This document shows positions 8,942-17,655 of a stretch of DNA of 64,000 bases, piece after piece (position 1 is the first letter of the stretch; each line of letters opens with the position of its first letter). The position numbers were made by a program, and so were the translations under genes. The stretch lies in contig CAZICM010000012.1 in the NCBI GenBank assembly GCA_964537685.1, forward strand, positions 137,683-201,682, given 5' to 3'. This DNA is from CAZICM01 sp964537685. Lineage in GTDB: Bacteria; Myxococcota_A; Polyangia; Polyangiales; Polyangiaceae. The notes beneath the pieces are model-generated. The model saw only the letters and a program-made list of their open reading frames with translations, did not search any database and was not told where the DNA came from.

Positions 8942-9547
8942 ATGAGCCCTATACCCGATCGTATTGCAAAAAAACGCCTGCAAGCCTTGCTGGCCGATTT
9001 CGCCTCCCGCCCCCGCCCCATTCTGGTGGTGCGCAAATCCTTGTATTGGCATCAGCGCGCCGCCGGAACCCTATTAAAAATAATTACCTTCGGCGGCCAA
9101 GATCGCTACGTCAGCCAATATGTCACGACCCTCGGGCATACCATTTATGTTCCCGACGATTTCGATGCGTGGAACCCCATTCAAGCCCTTCAGGTGCTTC
9201 GCCATGAAGCCGTCCATGTGCGCCAATTCGAACGTTATGGCTGGATTGGCATGATTCTATTGTATGGCCTTCTGCCTTTTCCCTTGGGCTTGGCCTTTGG
9301 CCGCGCGCTTCTCGAAATGGAAGCCTACACCGAAACCCTCCGCGCAACGGCCGAAACCCAGGGAATCGCCGCCGCAAAATCAAAATACCTGCACGATCAT
9401 ATTATCCGCCGTTTCACCGGCCCCGATTACGCCTGGATGTGGCCTTTTCCTTCGATGATTCAACGTTGGATTGACCGCGCCATCGATGAAATTGAACGGA
9501 ACTTGCCCGATCCCGAAGACGAGATAAGTGCAGAGGATATTGATTAG
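8942..9547 (+). CDS. Putative zincin-like protein with HEAVH motif
   Basis: This 201-residue protein carries HEAVHVRQFERYG near its centre, an HExxH motif of the kind that binds zinc. It is followed about 35-40 residues later by ALLEMEAYTETLRA, whose Glu could be the third ligand of a gluzincin-like site. Between them is a hydrophobic segment (MILLYGLLPFPLGLAFG), which may be one membrane hairpin. The pattern resembles DUF4157-like or toxin-associated HExxH proteins, but I cannot name the family and peptidase activity is not established. I chose the ATG at 8942. In-frame GTG 8924 and TTG 8906 would add 6 or 12 residues of low-complexity lead. It lies 37 nt after the second permease and may be part of the exporter transcript. 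Confidence 0.7.
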   Translation: MSPIPDRIAKKRLQALLADFASRPRPILVVRKSLYWHQRAAGTLLKIITFGGQDRYVSQYVTTLGHTIYVPDDFDAWNPIQALQVLRHEAVHVRQFERYGWIGMILLYGLLPFPLGLAFGRALLEMEAYTETLRATAETQGIAAAKSKYLHDHIIRRFTGPDYAWMWPFPSMIQRWIDRAIDEIERNLPDPEDEISAEDID

Positions 9548-9589
9548 CAATTCACCCGTGCTGTATGGTGCAATAAAGCTTGTTTCATC

Positions 9590-10576
9590 ATGCCTTGGCT
9601 TTTGAGACCCAACATCCACCGAGGACATCCCGCGATCACGGCTATCGCTGTCTTTGCGCTGTCCATCGCTGCACTCCGCGGAAGCGCCGCGGCAGAACAA
9701 GCGGAGCAAGTGCCTCCGCCTCCCACCGCCGAGCAAAAAGAAGCGGCTGGCAAGGCTTTTGAACGAGGCGAGAAAGCTTATACCCAAGGCCGTTTTAATG
9801 ACGCGGGCGCGGCCTTTGAAGAAGCCTTCCAGCATGTTCCTCACCCCGCCGCGCTATGGAATGCTGCCCGCGCCTATAAAAAAGGCGGCAACCTGGCCCG
9901 CGCGGCGAATGTCTACGCTCTCTATCTCGAAAAAGCACCGCCCGATGCGGCCGATAGAAAAGGCGCCCAAAGCGATTTAGACCAGCTCTCGAAGAAACTT
10001 GGGCGCCTCGAGATTTTCGCGCCGAACGCGAGCGATCTGCTCGTTGACGATAAACCCGCCCGCGCGGGCATTGTGTATGTGAACCCGGGCACCCATATGA
10101 TCAGCGGAATTGTGGGCGCGCAAAGCCTATCGCGCGTTCAATCCGTGGATGCAGGCGCCACGGCCCATGTCGCGCTCGTCGCCGAAGACTCCGCAAAGCC
10201 CGAACAGTCCGGCCCATCCGCCGATACCCGTCCCGCAGCCTCTTCCGCCGAGCCTTTGAATCTCCGCGTGCTTCCACCGGCCGCCGTGTACGCGGGCGCC
10301 GGCGTAACAGCCGGTGCGCTGGCCCTTACCATCGGATTTGGCATCAATACGCTCAATGCCCGCGCCGACTTCGATGCCGCGCCCACACAAGACAAACTCG
10401 ATGCAGGGCGCTCCAAACAAACAATTACCAACGTATTTTTAGGAACTACCATCGCATTGGGCGCGCTCACCGGTGCCGCCGCGCTGTTCTTCACCAATTG
10501 GAAAGGAAAGAATGGACGCACCGTTCAAGCAGGCTTACATCCTTCAGGCATTGTGCTCAGGGGGAAGTTCGAATGA
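9590..10576 (+). CDS. TPR / PEGA-like membrane protein coupled to a Ser/Thr kinase
   Basis: This 328-residue protein begins with a hydrophobic leader (about 15-36, AITAIAVFALSIAAL). Two to three TPR-like helix pairs follow at 48-130 (AFERGEKAYTQGRFNDAGAAF; AARAYKKGGNLARAANVY). Next comes a small beta domain at about 137-180 (GRLEIFAPNASDLLVDD and YVNPGTHMISG) like PEGA domains. Two more hydrophobic segments lie near 233-257 and 288-310. Such TPR/PEGA envelope proteins are frequent next to kinases in myxobacteria, and the exported part is inferred to face the periplasm. The last codon overlaps the kinase start as ATGA, so the two are almost certainly co-translated. Specific function unknown. 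Confidence 0.78.
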   Translation: MPWLLRPNIHRGHPAITAIAVFALSIAALRGSAAAEQAEQVPPPPTAEQKEAAGKAFERGEKAYTQGRFNDAGAAFEEAFQHVPHPAALWNAARAYKKGGNLARAANVYALYLEKAPPDAADRKGAQSDLDQLSKKLGRLEIFAPNASDLLVDDKPARAGIVYVNPGTHMISGIVGAQSLSRVQSVDAGATAHVALVAEDSAKPEQSGPSADTRPAASSAEPLNLRVLPPAAVYAGAGVTAGALALTIGFGINTLNARADFDAAPTQDKLDAGRSKQTITNVFLGTTIALGALTGAAALFFTNWKGKNGRTVQAGLHPSGIVLRGKFE

Positions 10577-12024
10577 GTCAGAAGCCTGTGCCGCGCCTTG
10601 GCAACTACGAGCTCTTGGCAGAGCTCGCAGCGGGCGGCATGGCCACGGTATACGTGGGCAGACAGGCGGGTGCCGCGGGTTTTGAGCGGCTTGTTGTTAT
10701 CAAACGCATTCACACGCACCTGCTCCGCGAACGTGAATTTCACGACATGTTCGTCGATGAAGCCCGGGTCGCCTCACTCATACGCCATCCCAATGTGGTC
10801 CCCGTAGACGATCTCGTCGAAGCCGATGATGAGCTGTTTTTGGTCCTTCCCTATGTGGAATCCATCAGCTTGGACCATCTGCTCAAGCGCGTAAAACAAC
10901 AGGGTGCAATGCTTCCTCCCGCCGCGGCGGTTCGCATCGTGGCCGACGCGCTCTCGGGCTTGTCCGCCGCGCACAATGCCGTCGATATGAAGGGAGAGCG
11001 CCTCGATGTCGTGCACCGCGATATCAGCCCTCACAACATTTTGGTGGGCGCCGACGGCCGGAGCCGCATCATCGATTTCGGCATCGCCAAAGCCTCGAGA
11101 CGCATCACGACGACCAGCCGCGATGTCATGAAAGGCAAGCTGGCCTATATGTCGCCCGAGCAAGCGCGCCAGCAGCAACTGGATGCGCGCGCCGATTTAT
11201 TCGCGGCCGGATGCGTGCTCTACGAAGCCCTAACGGCCGAGCAGTTGTTCCGCGGCGAAGATCAGGCGGACATTCTTCTCGCCGTGCTGATCAGCCCCAT
11301 TCCAGATCCATCGGCGAAGGTGCCCGGCGTTCCGCCCGAGCTCGACCGGGTACTCAAAAAAGCCTTGGAACGCGAGCGCGACGAGCGTTTTCAAAACGCC
11401 TCCGATTTCCTTGAACAGCTTGAAAAATCGATTCCGCCCGCCCCCGAACGCGAAGTGGGCGCCCTCGTAGAACGCTATTGCGGGGCCGAGCTGGAAAACC
11501 GGCGCACCGTCATCCGCTCGATGCTCGACGGCAATAGGCCAAGCCAGCTTCCAAGGCTTACGCCAACGCCTCAAGCCACAGGCGACCGGCTCTCAGGCGA
11601 AGGCCGGAGCAGCTCAAAAAGCGATATCACGCTCACAGCAACACCGCCGCCTCTGCCCACGGTTGAAGCGTCCGCCCGTCCCATTCGCCGCAGGCGCACG
11701 CTGACGCTCTCGGCGGGCATTATCGCGGGCTCGCTCATTGCGGGCATTCTTTTCGCCGGAGTCATTGGCCGCATTGGCGGAGACCCCGCACCGACCATCG
11801 CCCCCCCAAGCACAGCAAGCGCCATCCAATTGGCGCCCACGCCCGCCCCCGTGGCATCTCCACCGCCCTCCGCCCTCGTATCCGCGCCACCCCCATCGCC
11901 GCCCTCCGTCTCCACCCCGCCCTCCGCTTCTTCAGCCCCGCCCCCGCCCCAAAAACCTTCCTCCAAACCCACGGGAACAGCCAAACCCAAGAGCGGCGAT
12001 TTAAAACCCAATCCATTCCGGTAA
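10573..12024 (+). CDS. Hanks-type Ser/Thr protein kinase with membrane anchor and Pro-rich tail
   Basis: This 483-residue protein has a full kinase domain at about 10-285. It shows the Gly-rich loop LAAGGMATVYVG, catalytic Lys in VVIKRI (K44), HRDISPHN (148-155) with the catalytic Asp150, DFGIAKA (168-174) and GKLAYMSPEQA. All key residues are present, so it should be active. A juxtamembrane linker is followed by one transmembrane segment at about 377-399 and then by a Pro/Ala/Ser-rich tail of about 80 residues predicted to lie outside the cytoplasm. The ATG at 10573 overlaps the previous stop (ATGA) and has GGGGAAG upstream. The reading frame extends to 10498, but that start lies inside the preceding gene. 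The PP2C at 2054-2887 is a candidate opposing phosphatase by family logic only. Confidence 0.95.
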   Translation: MSQKPVPRLGNYELLAELAAGGMATVYVGRQAGAAGFERLVVIKRIHTHLLREREFHDMFVDEARVASLIRHPNVVPVDDLVEADDELFLVLPYVESISLDHLLKRVKQQGAMLPPAAAVRIVADALSGLSAAHNAVDMKGERLDVVHRDISPHNILVGADGRSRIIDFGIAKASRRITTTSRDVMKGKLAYMSPEQARQQQLDARADLFAAGCVLYEALTAEQLFRGEDQADILLAVLISPIPDPSAKVPGVPPELDRVLKKALERERDERFQNASDFLEQLEKSIPPAPEREVGALVERYCGAELENRRTVIRSMLDGNRPSQLPRLTPTPQATGDRLSGEGRSSSKSDITLTATPPPLPTVEASARPIRRRRTLTLSAGIIAGSLIAGILFAGVIGRIGGDPAPTIAPPSTASAIQLAPTPAPVASPPPSALVSAPPPSPPSVSTPPSASSAPPPPQKPSSKPTGTAKPKSGDLKPNPFR

Positions 12025-12144
12025 TCCGCCCTCAGGATCTCACCGCATTTCAATCATCCAATTGAAAATCAATTCAATCAATACGAGTGAATTCCCACGC
12101 CCAACCCAAAACCGGTTACGCTCTGCAATGGGAGATTCTTCACC

Positions 12145-13242
12145 ATGATCACACGCACCACGCCTGGCATTGCTCTAATCCTAATCGTATTTGCCCTCTA
12201 TCCCGCCGCATCTTCATGCACCGCTTTCGATGACGCCGTTCTTCCAGCACCTGAAGCGGGCTCGTCCACATCCGGCCAGGGCGGTGGAGGTGGAAATAGC
12301 GGCTCCGTTACATCGGGCACGGGCGGCGCAACGGGAACAGGTGGCAACAGCGGCACGAGTGGCAGCGGAGGCTCGGGTGGCGTGCTGTCCCCACTCGCCT
12401 ATCTAAGCGAAACAGACGCGGGCCGCGTGTGTTCCAAGGCGGTCACTTGCCCCGGCGCCATCGCCGCACTCGCCATTTCCCTTGGAATCCCAGGCAATGC
12501 CGCCAATTACTCCCAATGCATGACATGGCTCGCCGGATCGGTTCCACCCAACCGGCCAGGCTTTGGTGAACAAAAATCCGCTCTCCAATGCATCGCCGCC
12601 GCATCCAATTGCAGCGATGCCCTCGCATGCCTGCCTTTCTTGCCCATTGCCGCCAATGCAGCCGCGTGCAGCGATGGACAATCCAAATGCATTGACGCTC
12701 AATCCGCTGCAAATTGCACCACTATGGTGAGCTCCAACTGTTCGGCCCCAGGTTTTGCAGGCGGAAGCTCGTGCAATGCGGCGGGCGGCGAAGCCGAATG
12801 CATCACGGCACCCTGCAACAGCCCTGGAACATCATCATGTTCTGGAAATATTTTAACGAAATGCACCGGCGCGGGCCAAGTGGAATTCTCCTGCGAACTC
12901 CCTGGACTAAGCTGCGCCAATGGCGCGGGTTGCAAAGGCGGCGGCGCTTGCGGCACGCCCGGCAAAACCCAATGCTCGGGCGACACGGCTCAGGTCTGCA
13001 CCGCGGGCGAGCTGTCTGAATTTAATTGTGCTGACATAGGTGCCAATTGTATTGCAGGCCCGGACGGTGAAGCCCGCTGTGAATTACCAGGCGCCGCCTG
13101 CACACCCAACGATGCCAATATCAACGTATGTGTGACCAAAAAGAAAATAACGGTATGCATCGATGGTACTGTACGCACCATCAATTGCCCCGTGGGCAAC
13201 TGCCAAGATCCGATCGCGGGCCAGAGCTCCTACTGCGGCTAA
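12145..13242 (+). CDS. Cys-rich surface lipoprotein with Gly/Ser linker
   Basis: This 365-residue protein has a lipoprotein signal, with a hydrophobic core GIALILIVFALYP and Cys25 after AASS. A Gly/Ser/Thr-rich linker at about 43-80 follows, as in many myxobacterial outer-membrane lipoproteins. The mature part (about 85-365) is very Cys-rich. Pairs such as CSDALACLPF, CSGNILTKCTGAGQ and CSGDTAQVCTAGE repeat a C-S-G-x3-C-T-G/A theme at roughly 45-residue spacing, so several small disulfide-bonded modules are likely. Function is not recognisable; a cell-surface or extracellular structural or binding role is inferred. The ATG at 12145 has GGGAGAT about 9 nt upstream. It lies 41 nt before the next lipoprotein gene on the same strand. 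Confidence 0.8.
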   Translation: MITRTTPGIALILIVFALYPAASSCTAFDDAVLPAPEAGSSTSGQGGGGGNSGSVTSGTGGATGTGGNSGTSGSGGSGGVLSPLAYLSETDAGRVCSKAVTCPGAIAALAISLGIPGNAANYSQCMTWLAGSVPPNRPGFGEQKSALQCIAAASNCSDALACLPFLPIAANAAACSDGQSKCIDAQSAANCTTMVSSNCSAPGFAGGSSCNAAGGEAECITAPCNSPGTSSCSGNILTKCTGAGQVEFSCELPGLSCANGAGCKGGGACGTPGKTQCSGDTAQVCTAGELSEFNCADIGANCIAGPDGEARCELPGAACTPNDANINVCVTKKKITVCIDGTVRTINCPVGNCQDPIAGQSSYCG

Positions 13243-13283
13243 CACCATTCGCGGCGGCCAAGCATTGGGATATAAAATCGGCC

Positions 13284-14939
13284 ATGCGCCGCCCCACTCC
13301 CGCCCTCGCATCCAAAGCCCGCAGCGCCGTTTTCATTGCGGCCTTCACTGTTTTGTCCGCCCTCTTTGCATCGTGCGGAGGCGACGATCCCAGCGCCCAA
13401 GGAGGAACAACCCAGGGAAGCGGCGGAAGCGGCGGAACGGGCGCGGGCTGTATGCCTGGCACCACGGAAGCCTGTTATTCCGGCCCCGATCAAACCGTCG
13501 GCGTTGGAACATGCGCACCTGGCACGCGCACCTGCGCGGAAGACGGCTCTGCATTCGGCCCTTGCATGGGCGAAGTCGTACCCGCCACCGATGACTGCAA
13601 AACCGAAGCGGATGAAGACTGCAACGGCGAAGCGGCCGTGTGTTCGGGCGAAGCCTATTGGGCCAAATCGGCGGGTGACGGAACCGATCAGCGGGTGAGC
13701 GCCATCGCCTTTGACAGCGCGGGAAATATCGTTGTCGCGGGCAATTTCGTGGGCACCATCGATTTTGGACTCGGTCCGCTTCAAAGCGCGGGAGGCGTGG
13801 ATATTTTCCTCGCCAAACTCGACGCCAAAGGCAATGCGCTCTTTAGCCAGCGCTACGGAGCCGTTGCCGATCAAACTGTCAATGCGATCGCCATCGACGC
13901 ATCGGACAACATTTGGCTCACGGGCGATTTTCAAAACGCCATCGATTTTGGAGGCGGCACATGGAAGAGCGGCGGAGCCGAAGATCTCTACATTGCCAAA
14001 CTCGACAGCTCCGGCGCGCATCTCTTCAGCAACAGCTTTGGCGAAGCCGGCTTTCAATCGGGCCGGAGCATCGCGGTAAACGCCCAAAATCAAATGGTGC
14101 TTCTGGCGACGGCCGAAACAGCGATCGACTTTGGAGGAGGCGCGCTTTCGAGCGCGGGATCGACGGATATCGCGCTCGCGGCCTTTTCACCGGATGGCAC
14201 GCATGTATGGAGCAAAATCTTTGGAGGCCCGGCCGCCGATACGCCTGCCGATTTAGCCATTCATTTAGGAGATCCCGCCGGTGAAATCACCCTTGGAGGC
14301 GGATTTATCGGCAGCATCGATTTTGGAAACGGCCCGCTTACAGGCAAAGGCGGCAATGACATGTTTTTGGCGCGCTTTGGCAGCGATGGCGCTGTGAAAT
14401 GGAGCAAAGCCATGGGCGAAGTGGGCGAACAATCCGCGCGCACCCTCGCCGTCGACGCCCAGGGGCAAATTTATGTGGCCGGCGCATTCTTGGGAAACCT
14501 CGATTTGGGAGGCGGAGCGCTGGCGAGCGCGGGCAGCGAAGATATTTTCGTGGCTAAATTCAATGCAATGGGCGATCACCTCTTTAGTAAAAGCTTTGGA
14601 GATGCGGCCCAACAAGTCCCGAGGGCCATGGCCATCGGCCCTCAAGGCCGTGTTTATGTGACGGGCAACGTCTCGGGCGTCACCGATTTCGGAGGCGGAG
14701 CGCTGACCAGCGCGGGGCTTACCGATGCCTTCCTGGCTGAATTTGATGAAAATGGAGGACATCTCTTTAGTATTCTATACGGAAATAACGAAGACCAATC
14801 CGGCCGCGATATCGCCGCCGATCCCAAAGGCAATTCTATCGTATTGGGCGGCACATTCCGGGGAGAAATCAATTTCACCACGGCGCAATTGGTTTCGGCC
14901 GGTGCCTTCGATTTATTTATCGCAAAGCTTGCCCCTTGA
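13284..14939 (+). CDS. SBBP-repeat lipoprotein (beta-propeller-like)
   Basis: This 551-residue lipoprotein has the lipobox LFASC (C31) followed by a Gly/Ser linker. A short Cys-rich, MopE-like segment (CAPGTRTCAEDG, then DDCKTEADEDCNG) spans about 52-115. The rest, about 120-551, consists of roughly nine copies of an SBBP-type repeat of about 48 residues. Each copy carries IDFGGG, then L-SAG--D-F-AKLD--G and HLFS. SBBP repeats are found in secreted bacterial proteins and are expected to fold as beta-propeller blades. The role is unknown, probably surface recognition. The ATG at 13284 directly precedes the signal peptide; the open frame back to 13128 overlaps the previous gene. TATAAAAT lies 5 nt before the ATG, which may be a leaderless promoter. 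Confidence 0.86.
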   Translation: MRRPTPALASKARSAVFIAAFTVLSALFASCGGDDPSAQGGTTQGSGGSGGTGAGCMPGTTEACYSGPDQTVGVGTCAPGTRTCAEDGSAFGPCMGEVVPATDDCKTEADEDCNGEAAVCSGEAYWAKSAGDGTDQRVSAIAFDSAGNIVVAGNFVGTIDFGLGPLQSAGGVDIFLAKLDAKGNALFSQRYGAVADQTVNAIAIDASDNIWLTGDFQNAIDFGGGTWKSGGAEDLYIAKLDSSGAHLFSNSFGEAGFQSGRSIAVNAQNQMVLLATAETAIDFGGGALSSAGSTDIALAAFSPDGTHVWSKIFGGPAADTPADLAIHLGDPAGEITLGGGFIGSIDFGNGPLTGKGGNDMFLARFGSDGAVKWSKAMGEVGEQSARTLAVDAQGQIYVAGAFLGNLDLGGGALASAGSEDIFVAKFNAMGDHLFSKSFGDAAQQVPRAMAIGPQGRVYVTGNVSGVTDFGGGALTSAGLTDAFLAEFDENGGHLFSILYGNNEDQSGRDIAADPKGNSIVLGGTFRGEINFTTAQLVSAGAFDLFIAKLAP

Positions 14940-16768
14940 GCAGACATCCAATTCTATCCGATGCTCCTCCATCTGTATCGGCGGAAACGGTTCCGGCCGA
15001 ACAATGGCAATTGCGCGCGGCCAAAAGACTGCGCAGCCACGATCATTTGGGCGCCTACGACGCCGCAATGCGGGCTCTTTCGCTCGCGCCCGACAGCACG
15101 CTGCACAAACATAAAGCGCTGTCAGCGCTGGCCGGCGCGGGCGATGCCGAACGCGCCCGCAGATTGCTGGCCGAATTCGAGAATTATCAGAACGAATTGG
15201 ACGACGATACCATCGCATTGAAAGCCCGTCTCGCCTTTGAGCATGCGATGTCGGCGCGCGGCAAAGAACGGGCGCTGCATGCCCAAGAAGCGGCCGAACT
15301 CTACGAAAGCATTCACACGCGAACATCCGGTGTATTTTCGGGTATTCACGCCGCCACGCTGTGGCTTCTCGCAGGCGATGCTGAAAAGGCTTCGGTTTAT
15401 GCGCGCCAAGTGCTTCAGATCTGCGAGCGCGAACGCCCTGCGTCGCCCGAGGAAGCCTATTATATAATGGCCACCGAAGCCCAAGCCTCGCTTGTGCTGG
15501 GCGATCTGGCGCGCGCTCAGAGGCGGCTCCGCGCCGTGCGGCTGCTTTCAGGCGATAATCACGCTCAATCGGCCGCTCTCCGGAAACTGTTCCTGCCCAT
15601 TTGCGAAGCCAGGCAGATTCCCGAGGACATTCTTTCCGTATTGCAGCCGCCTCCTATCATTATCTATTCGGGGTGTCAATACGGACGGATTGGATTTCAA
15701 TCCCCGATGAATATCGACGAGGAAATCCGCCTCCTTGAAAGCATTGCCACCTATCTCCGCACGCGGGGCGTAGGCTATGGTTATGGCAGCCTTTCGTGTG
15801 GGCCGGATATTCTCGCCGCAGAACAATTGCTCGCATCGGGAGCAAAACTCTGCATTGTCCTTCCATCCACTCCAACTCAATGCATTGAAGGCGCTCTAAA
15901 ATCCGCAGGAGAAGAATGGACGCGCCGCTTCGAAAGCTGTCTGGGCGCGGCGGCCCGCGTGGCCGTGGTGGGCGAGGAAACCGACACCCTAAACCTTGCC
16001 CTTTGGCATCACGCACAGAAAACAGCCATGGGACTTGCGCTCTTGCATGCGCAGGCACTGGACGCCGCCGCCGAACACTTGGTCATCGAAAGCCAGGCCG
16101 ATAATTCAACCGAATGCGGCTCCAATTCTGCTGTATTCCTTTGGGAGCGGCGAGGCTTACCCATCTTTCGAATTGAAGGCATCCCTGCCGGCGAACAGGC
16201 GATGAATCCCCTTCCCGCATTGGAATCCGACAAAAACCGGGTCGTGCGGGCCATGCTCTTTGGAGAAATGCACGGCGCCGATCAAGTGCGGGAGCGGGAG
16301 ATGCTAGGCTTCGCCCGCGATATTCTTGGAAGAATTGGCCGTGTACTCGATGAATTTGGAAGCGATATTCTCTTCAGGGGAGCGTGGGCCGAACGCTTTG
16401 GCATTGCCTGCACAAGCGCAACCGCAGCGGCCAAAACGGCGATCGCGCTCCAACAGGCCATGGCCGATCCAGCCATAACCATGCTTGGATATCCGAAAGA
16501 ATTGGGCCTGAAGCTTTGCGCCCATCTCGCTCCGGTTTTTCAAGGCGAACACCCGATCACAAAACAGCCCGCTTATTTTGGAACTCATATCGATCGAATT
16601 GCAAAACTCGATATGGTACTCCCCTGCGGGCAGATTTACGTCACCGAATCGTTTGCGGCCTCTCTCATGGTGGAAAGCAGCGAATTCCAATGCGCGCCGG
16701 TCGGCAAGACCACACCCAAACAAGGGGAAGAAGCCATTTCAATGTATGTTCTTAAGCCCAAGCCATAG
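14936..16768 (+). CDS. TPR / TRAFs-binding-like, SLOG-like and degenerate class III cyclase protein
   Basis: This 610-residue protein has three parts. Residues about 20-235 form TPR-like helices resembling the bacterial TRAFs-binding (DUF4071-type) region. Residues about 240-415 form a Rossmann-like domain (PPIIIYSGCQYG, YGYGSLSCGPDILAAEQLL, GAKLCIVLPSTP) that resembles the SLOG superfamily of nucleotide-metabolite binders. Residues about 436-606 align by pattern with class III nucleotide cyclases: RAMLFGEMHG at the position of LFADIVGF, and FGTHIDRIAKLDMVLPCGQI near the C-terminus. Both metal Asp appear lost: the first position reads Glu in FGEMHG, and the usual GD of the second is AE (residues 485-486). 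It is therefore probably not a normal cyclase. Translation starts at TTG overlapping the preceding stop (TTGA). Ligand and partners are unknown. Confidence 0.75.
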   Translation: MSRHPILSDAPPSVSAETVPAEQWQLRAAKRLRSHDHLGAYDAAMRALSLAPDSTLHKHKALSALAGAGDAERARRLLAEFENYQNELDDDTIALKARLAFEHAMSARGKERALHAQEAAELYESIHTRTSGVFSGIHAATLWLLAGDAEKASVYARQVLQICERERPASPEEAYYIMATEAQASLVLGDLARAQRRLRAVRLLSGDNHAQSAALRKLFLPICEARQIPEDILSVLQPPPIIIYSGCQYGRIGFQSPMNIDEEIRLLESIATYLRTRGVGYGYGSLSCGPDILAAEQLLASGAKLCIVLPSTPTQCIEGALKSAGEEWTRRFESCLGAAARVAVVGEETDTLNLALWHHAQKTAMGLALLHAQALDAAAEHLVIESQADNSTECGSNSAVFLWERRGLPIFRIEGIPAGEQAMNPLPALESDKNRVVRAMLFGEMHGADQVREREMLGFARDILGRIGRVLDEFGSDILFRGAWAERFGIACTSATAAAKTAIALQQAMADPAITMLGYPKELGLKLCAHLAPVFQGEHPITKQPAYFGTHIDRIAKLDMVLPCGQIYVTESFAASLMVESSEFQCAPVGKTTPKQGEEAISMYVLKPKP

Positions 16769-16785
16769 CATTCGGGCATAAAATC

Positions 16786-17655
16786 GTGGCATCATCGCGG
16801 GCCGTGTTTCGCCGACTGCTTTTCGCATTCACCTCGCTCGCCGGCTGCAGCCGCAGCCCCACACCTCCCGCACCCCAGGAAACAGCCCCGCCCCCATCCG
16901 TCCCAGCCCAAACAGCGGCCGCGGGCGGCACAGCATCCCCGATAAAAAGCCCTGCGCCGGGCGTGTTCCCGCCCCGCTTTTCGGCCGAGCAAGATCCCCC
17001 CGAGGCTCAAAGCGAAAGAGCCTATTTGGTGCGCCGCATCGTGCGCGGCGGCGAGCCTTGGGAAGGCAGCGGCGGCTGGAACGAACAGGTGCTGGAGGCC
17101 ATGCGCGCTGTTCCCCGCCATTTATTTATGCCCGGCGCCCCTTTTCATTTGGCTTACAGCGACAGGCCCAATCCGATCGGATATGGACAGACTATTTCTC
17201 AGCCCACGGTGGTCGCGATGATGACGAACGCCCTGAATCTCAAGGGAAATGAAAAGGTACTGGAGATTGGAACGGGCTCTGGATACCAGGCGGCGGTGCT
17301 TTCGATGCTGGCCAAGGAAGTCTATTCGATCGAAATTGTCGAGGAGCTCGGAAAGAGCGCCGAACAGCGATTAAATGAACTCGGATACAGCAATGTCCGG
17401 GTGCGGGTGGGCGATGGATACAAAGGCTGGCCCGACCGCGCTCCATTCGATCGTATTCTTTTAACGGCGGCGCCGCCCGAAATGCCTAAAGAATTGCAAG
17501 ACCAATTAAAAGACGGCGGCATTTTAGTGGCCCCGATCGGAGGAGAATTCGAAGTGCAGTCCTTGGTGCGCTGGACCAAGCGCGGAAATGAATTTCAAAA
17601 AGAAAACCTAGGTGCTGTACGCTTTGTGCCGATGGTGCCCGGGTCCTCCAAATGA
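16786..17655 (+). CDS. pcm: Lipoprotein protein-L-isoaspartate O-methyltransferase
   Basis: This 289-residue protein has a signal with lipobox SLAGC (Cys at about 21), a Pro/Ala-rich linker to about 65, and then a complete isoaspartyl methyltransferase domain. Motifs include MRAVPRHLFMPG, YSDRPNPIGYGQTISQP (the family's substrate-side motif), the SAM-binding VLEIGTGSGYQAAVLS, and a C-terminal GGILVAPIG. The family repairs isoaspartyl residues in aged proteins using SAM and is normally cytoplasmic. A lipidated form is odd, because SAM is not known to be available outside the cytoplasm. The start is GTG at 16786; a GTG at 16804 would shorten the lead by six residues. The stop overlaps the next gene as ATGA, the first of several such overlaps in this array. 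Confidence 0.88.
   Translation: MASSRAVFRRLLFAFTSLAGCSRSPTPPAPQETAPPPSVPAQTAAAGGTASPIKSPAPGVFPPRFSAEQDPPEAQSERAYLVRRIVRGGEPWEGSGGWNEQVLEAMRAVPRHLFMPGAPFHLAYSDRPNPIGYGQTISQPTVVAMMTNALNLKGNEKVLEIGTGSGYQAAVLSMLAKEVYSIEIVEELGKSAEQRLNELGYSNVRVRVGDGYKGWPDRAPFDRILLTAAPPEMPKELQDQLKDGGILVAPIGGEFEVQSLVRWTKRGNEFQKENLGAVRFVPMVPGSSK

Noticed and set aside
14936..16768. Anti-phage defence island
   Set aside because: Only one SLOG/cyclase-like protein is present; no nuclease, effector, TIR or transposase neighbours support a defence locus.
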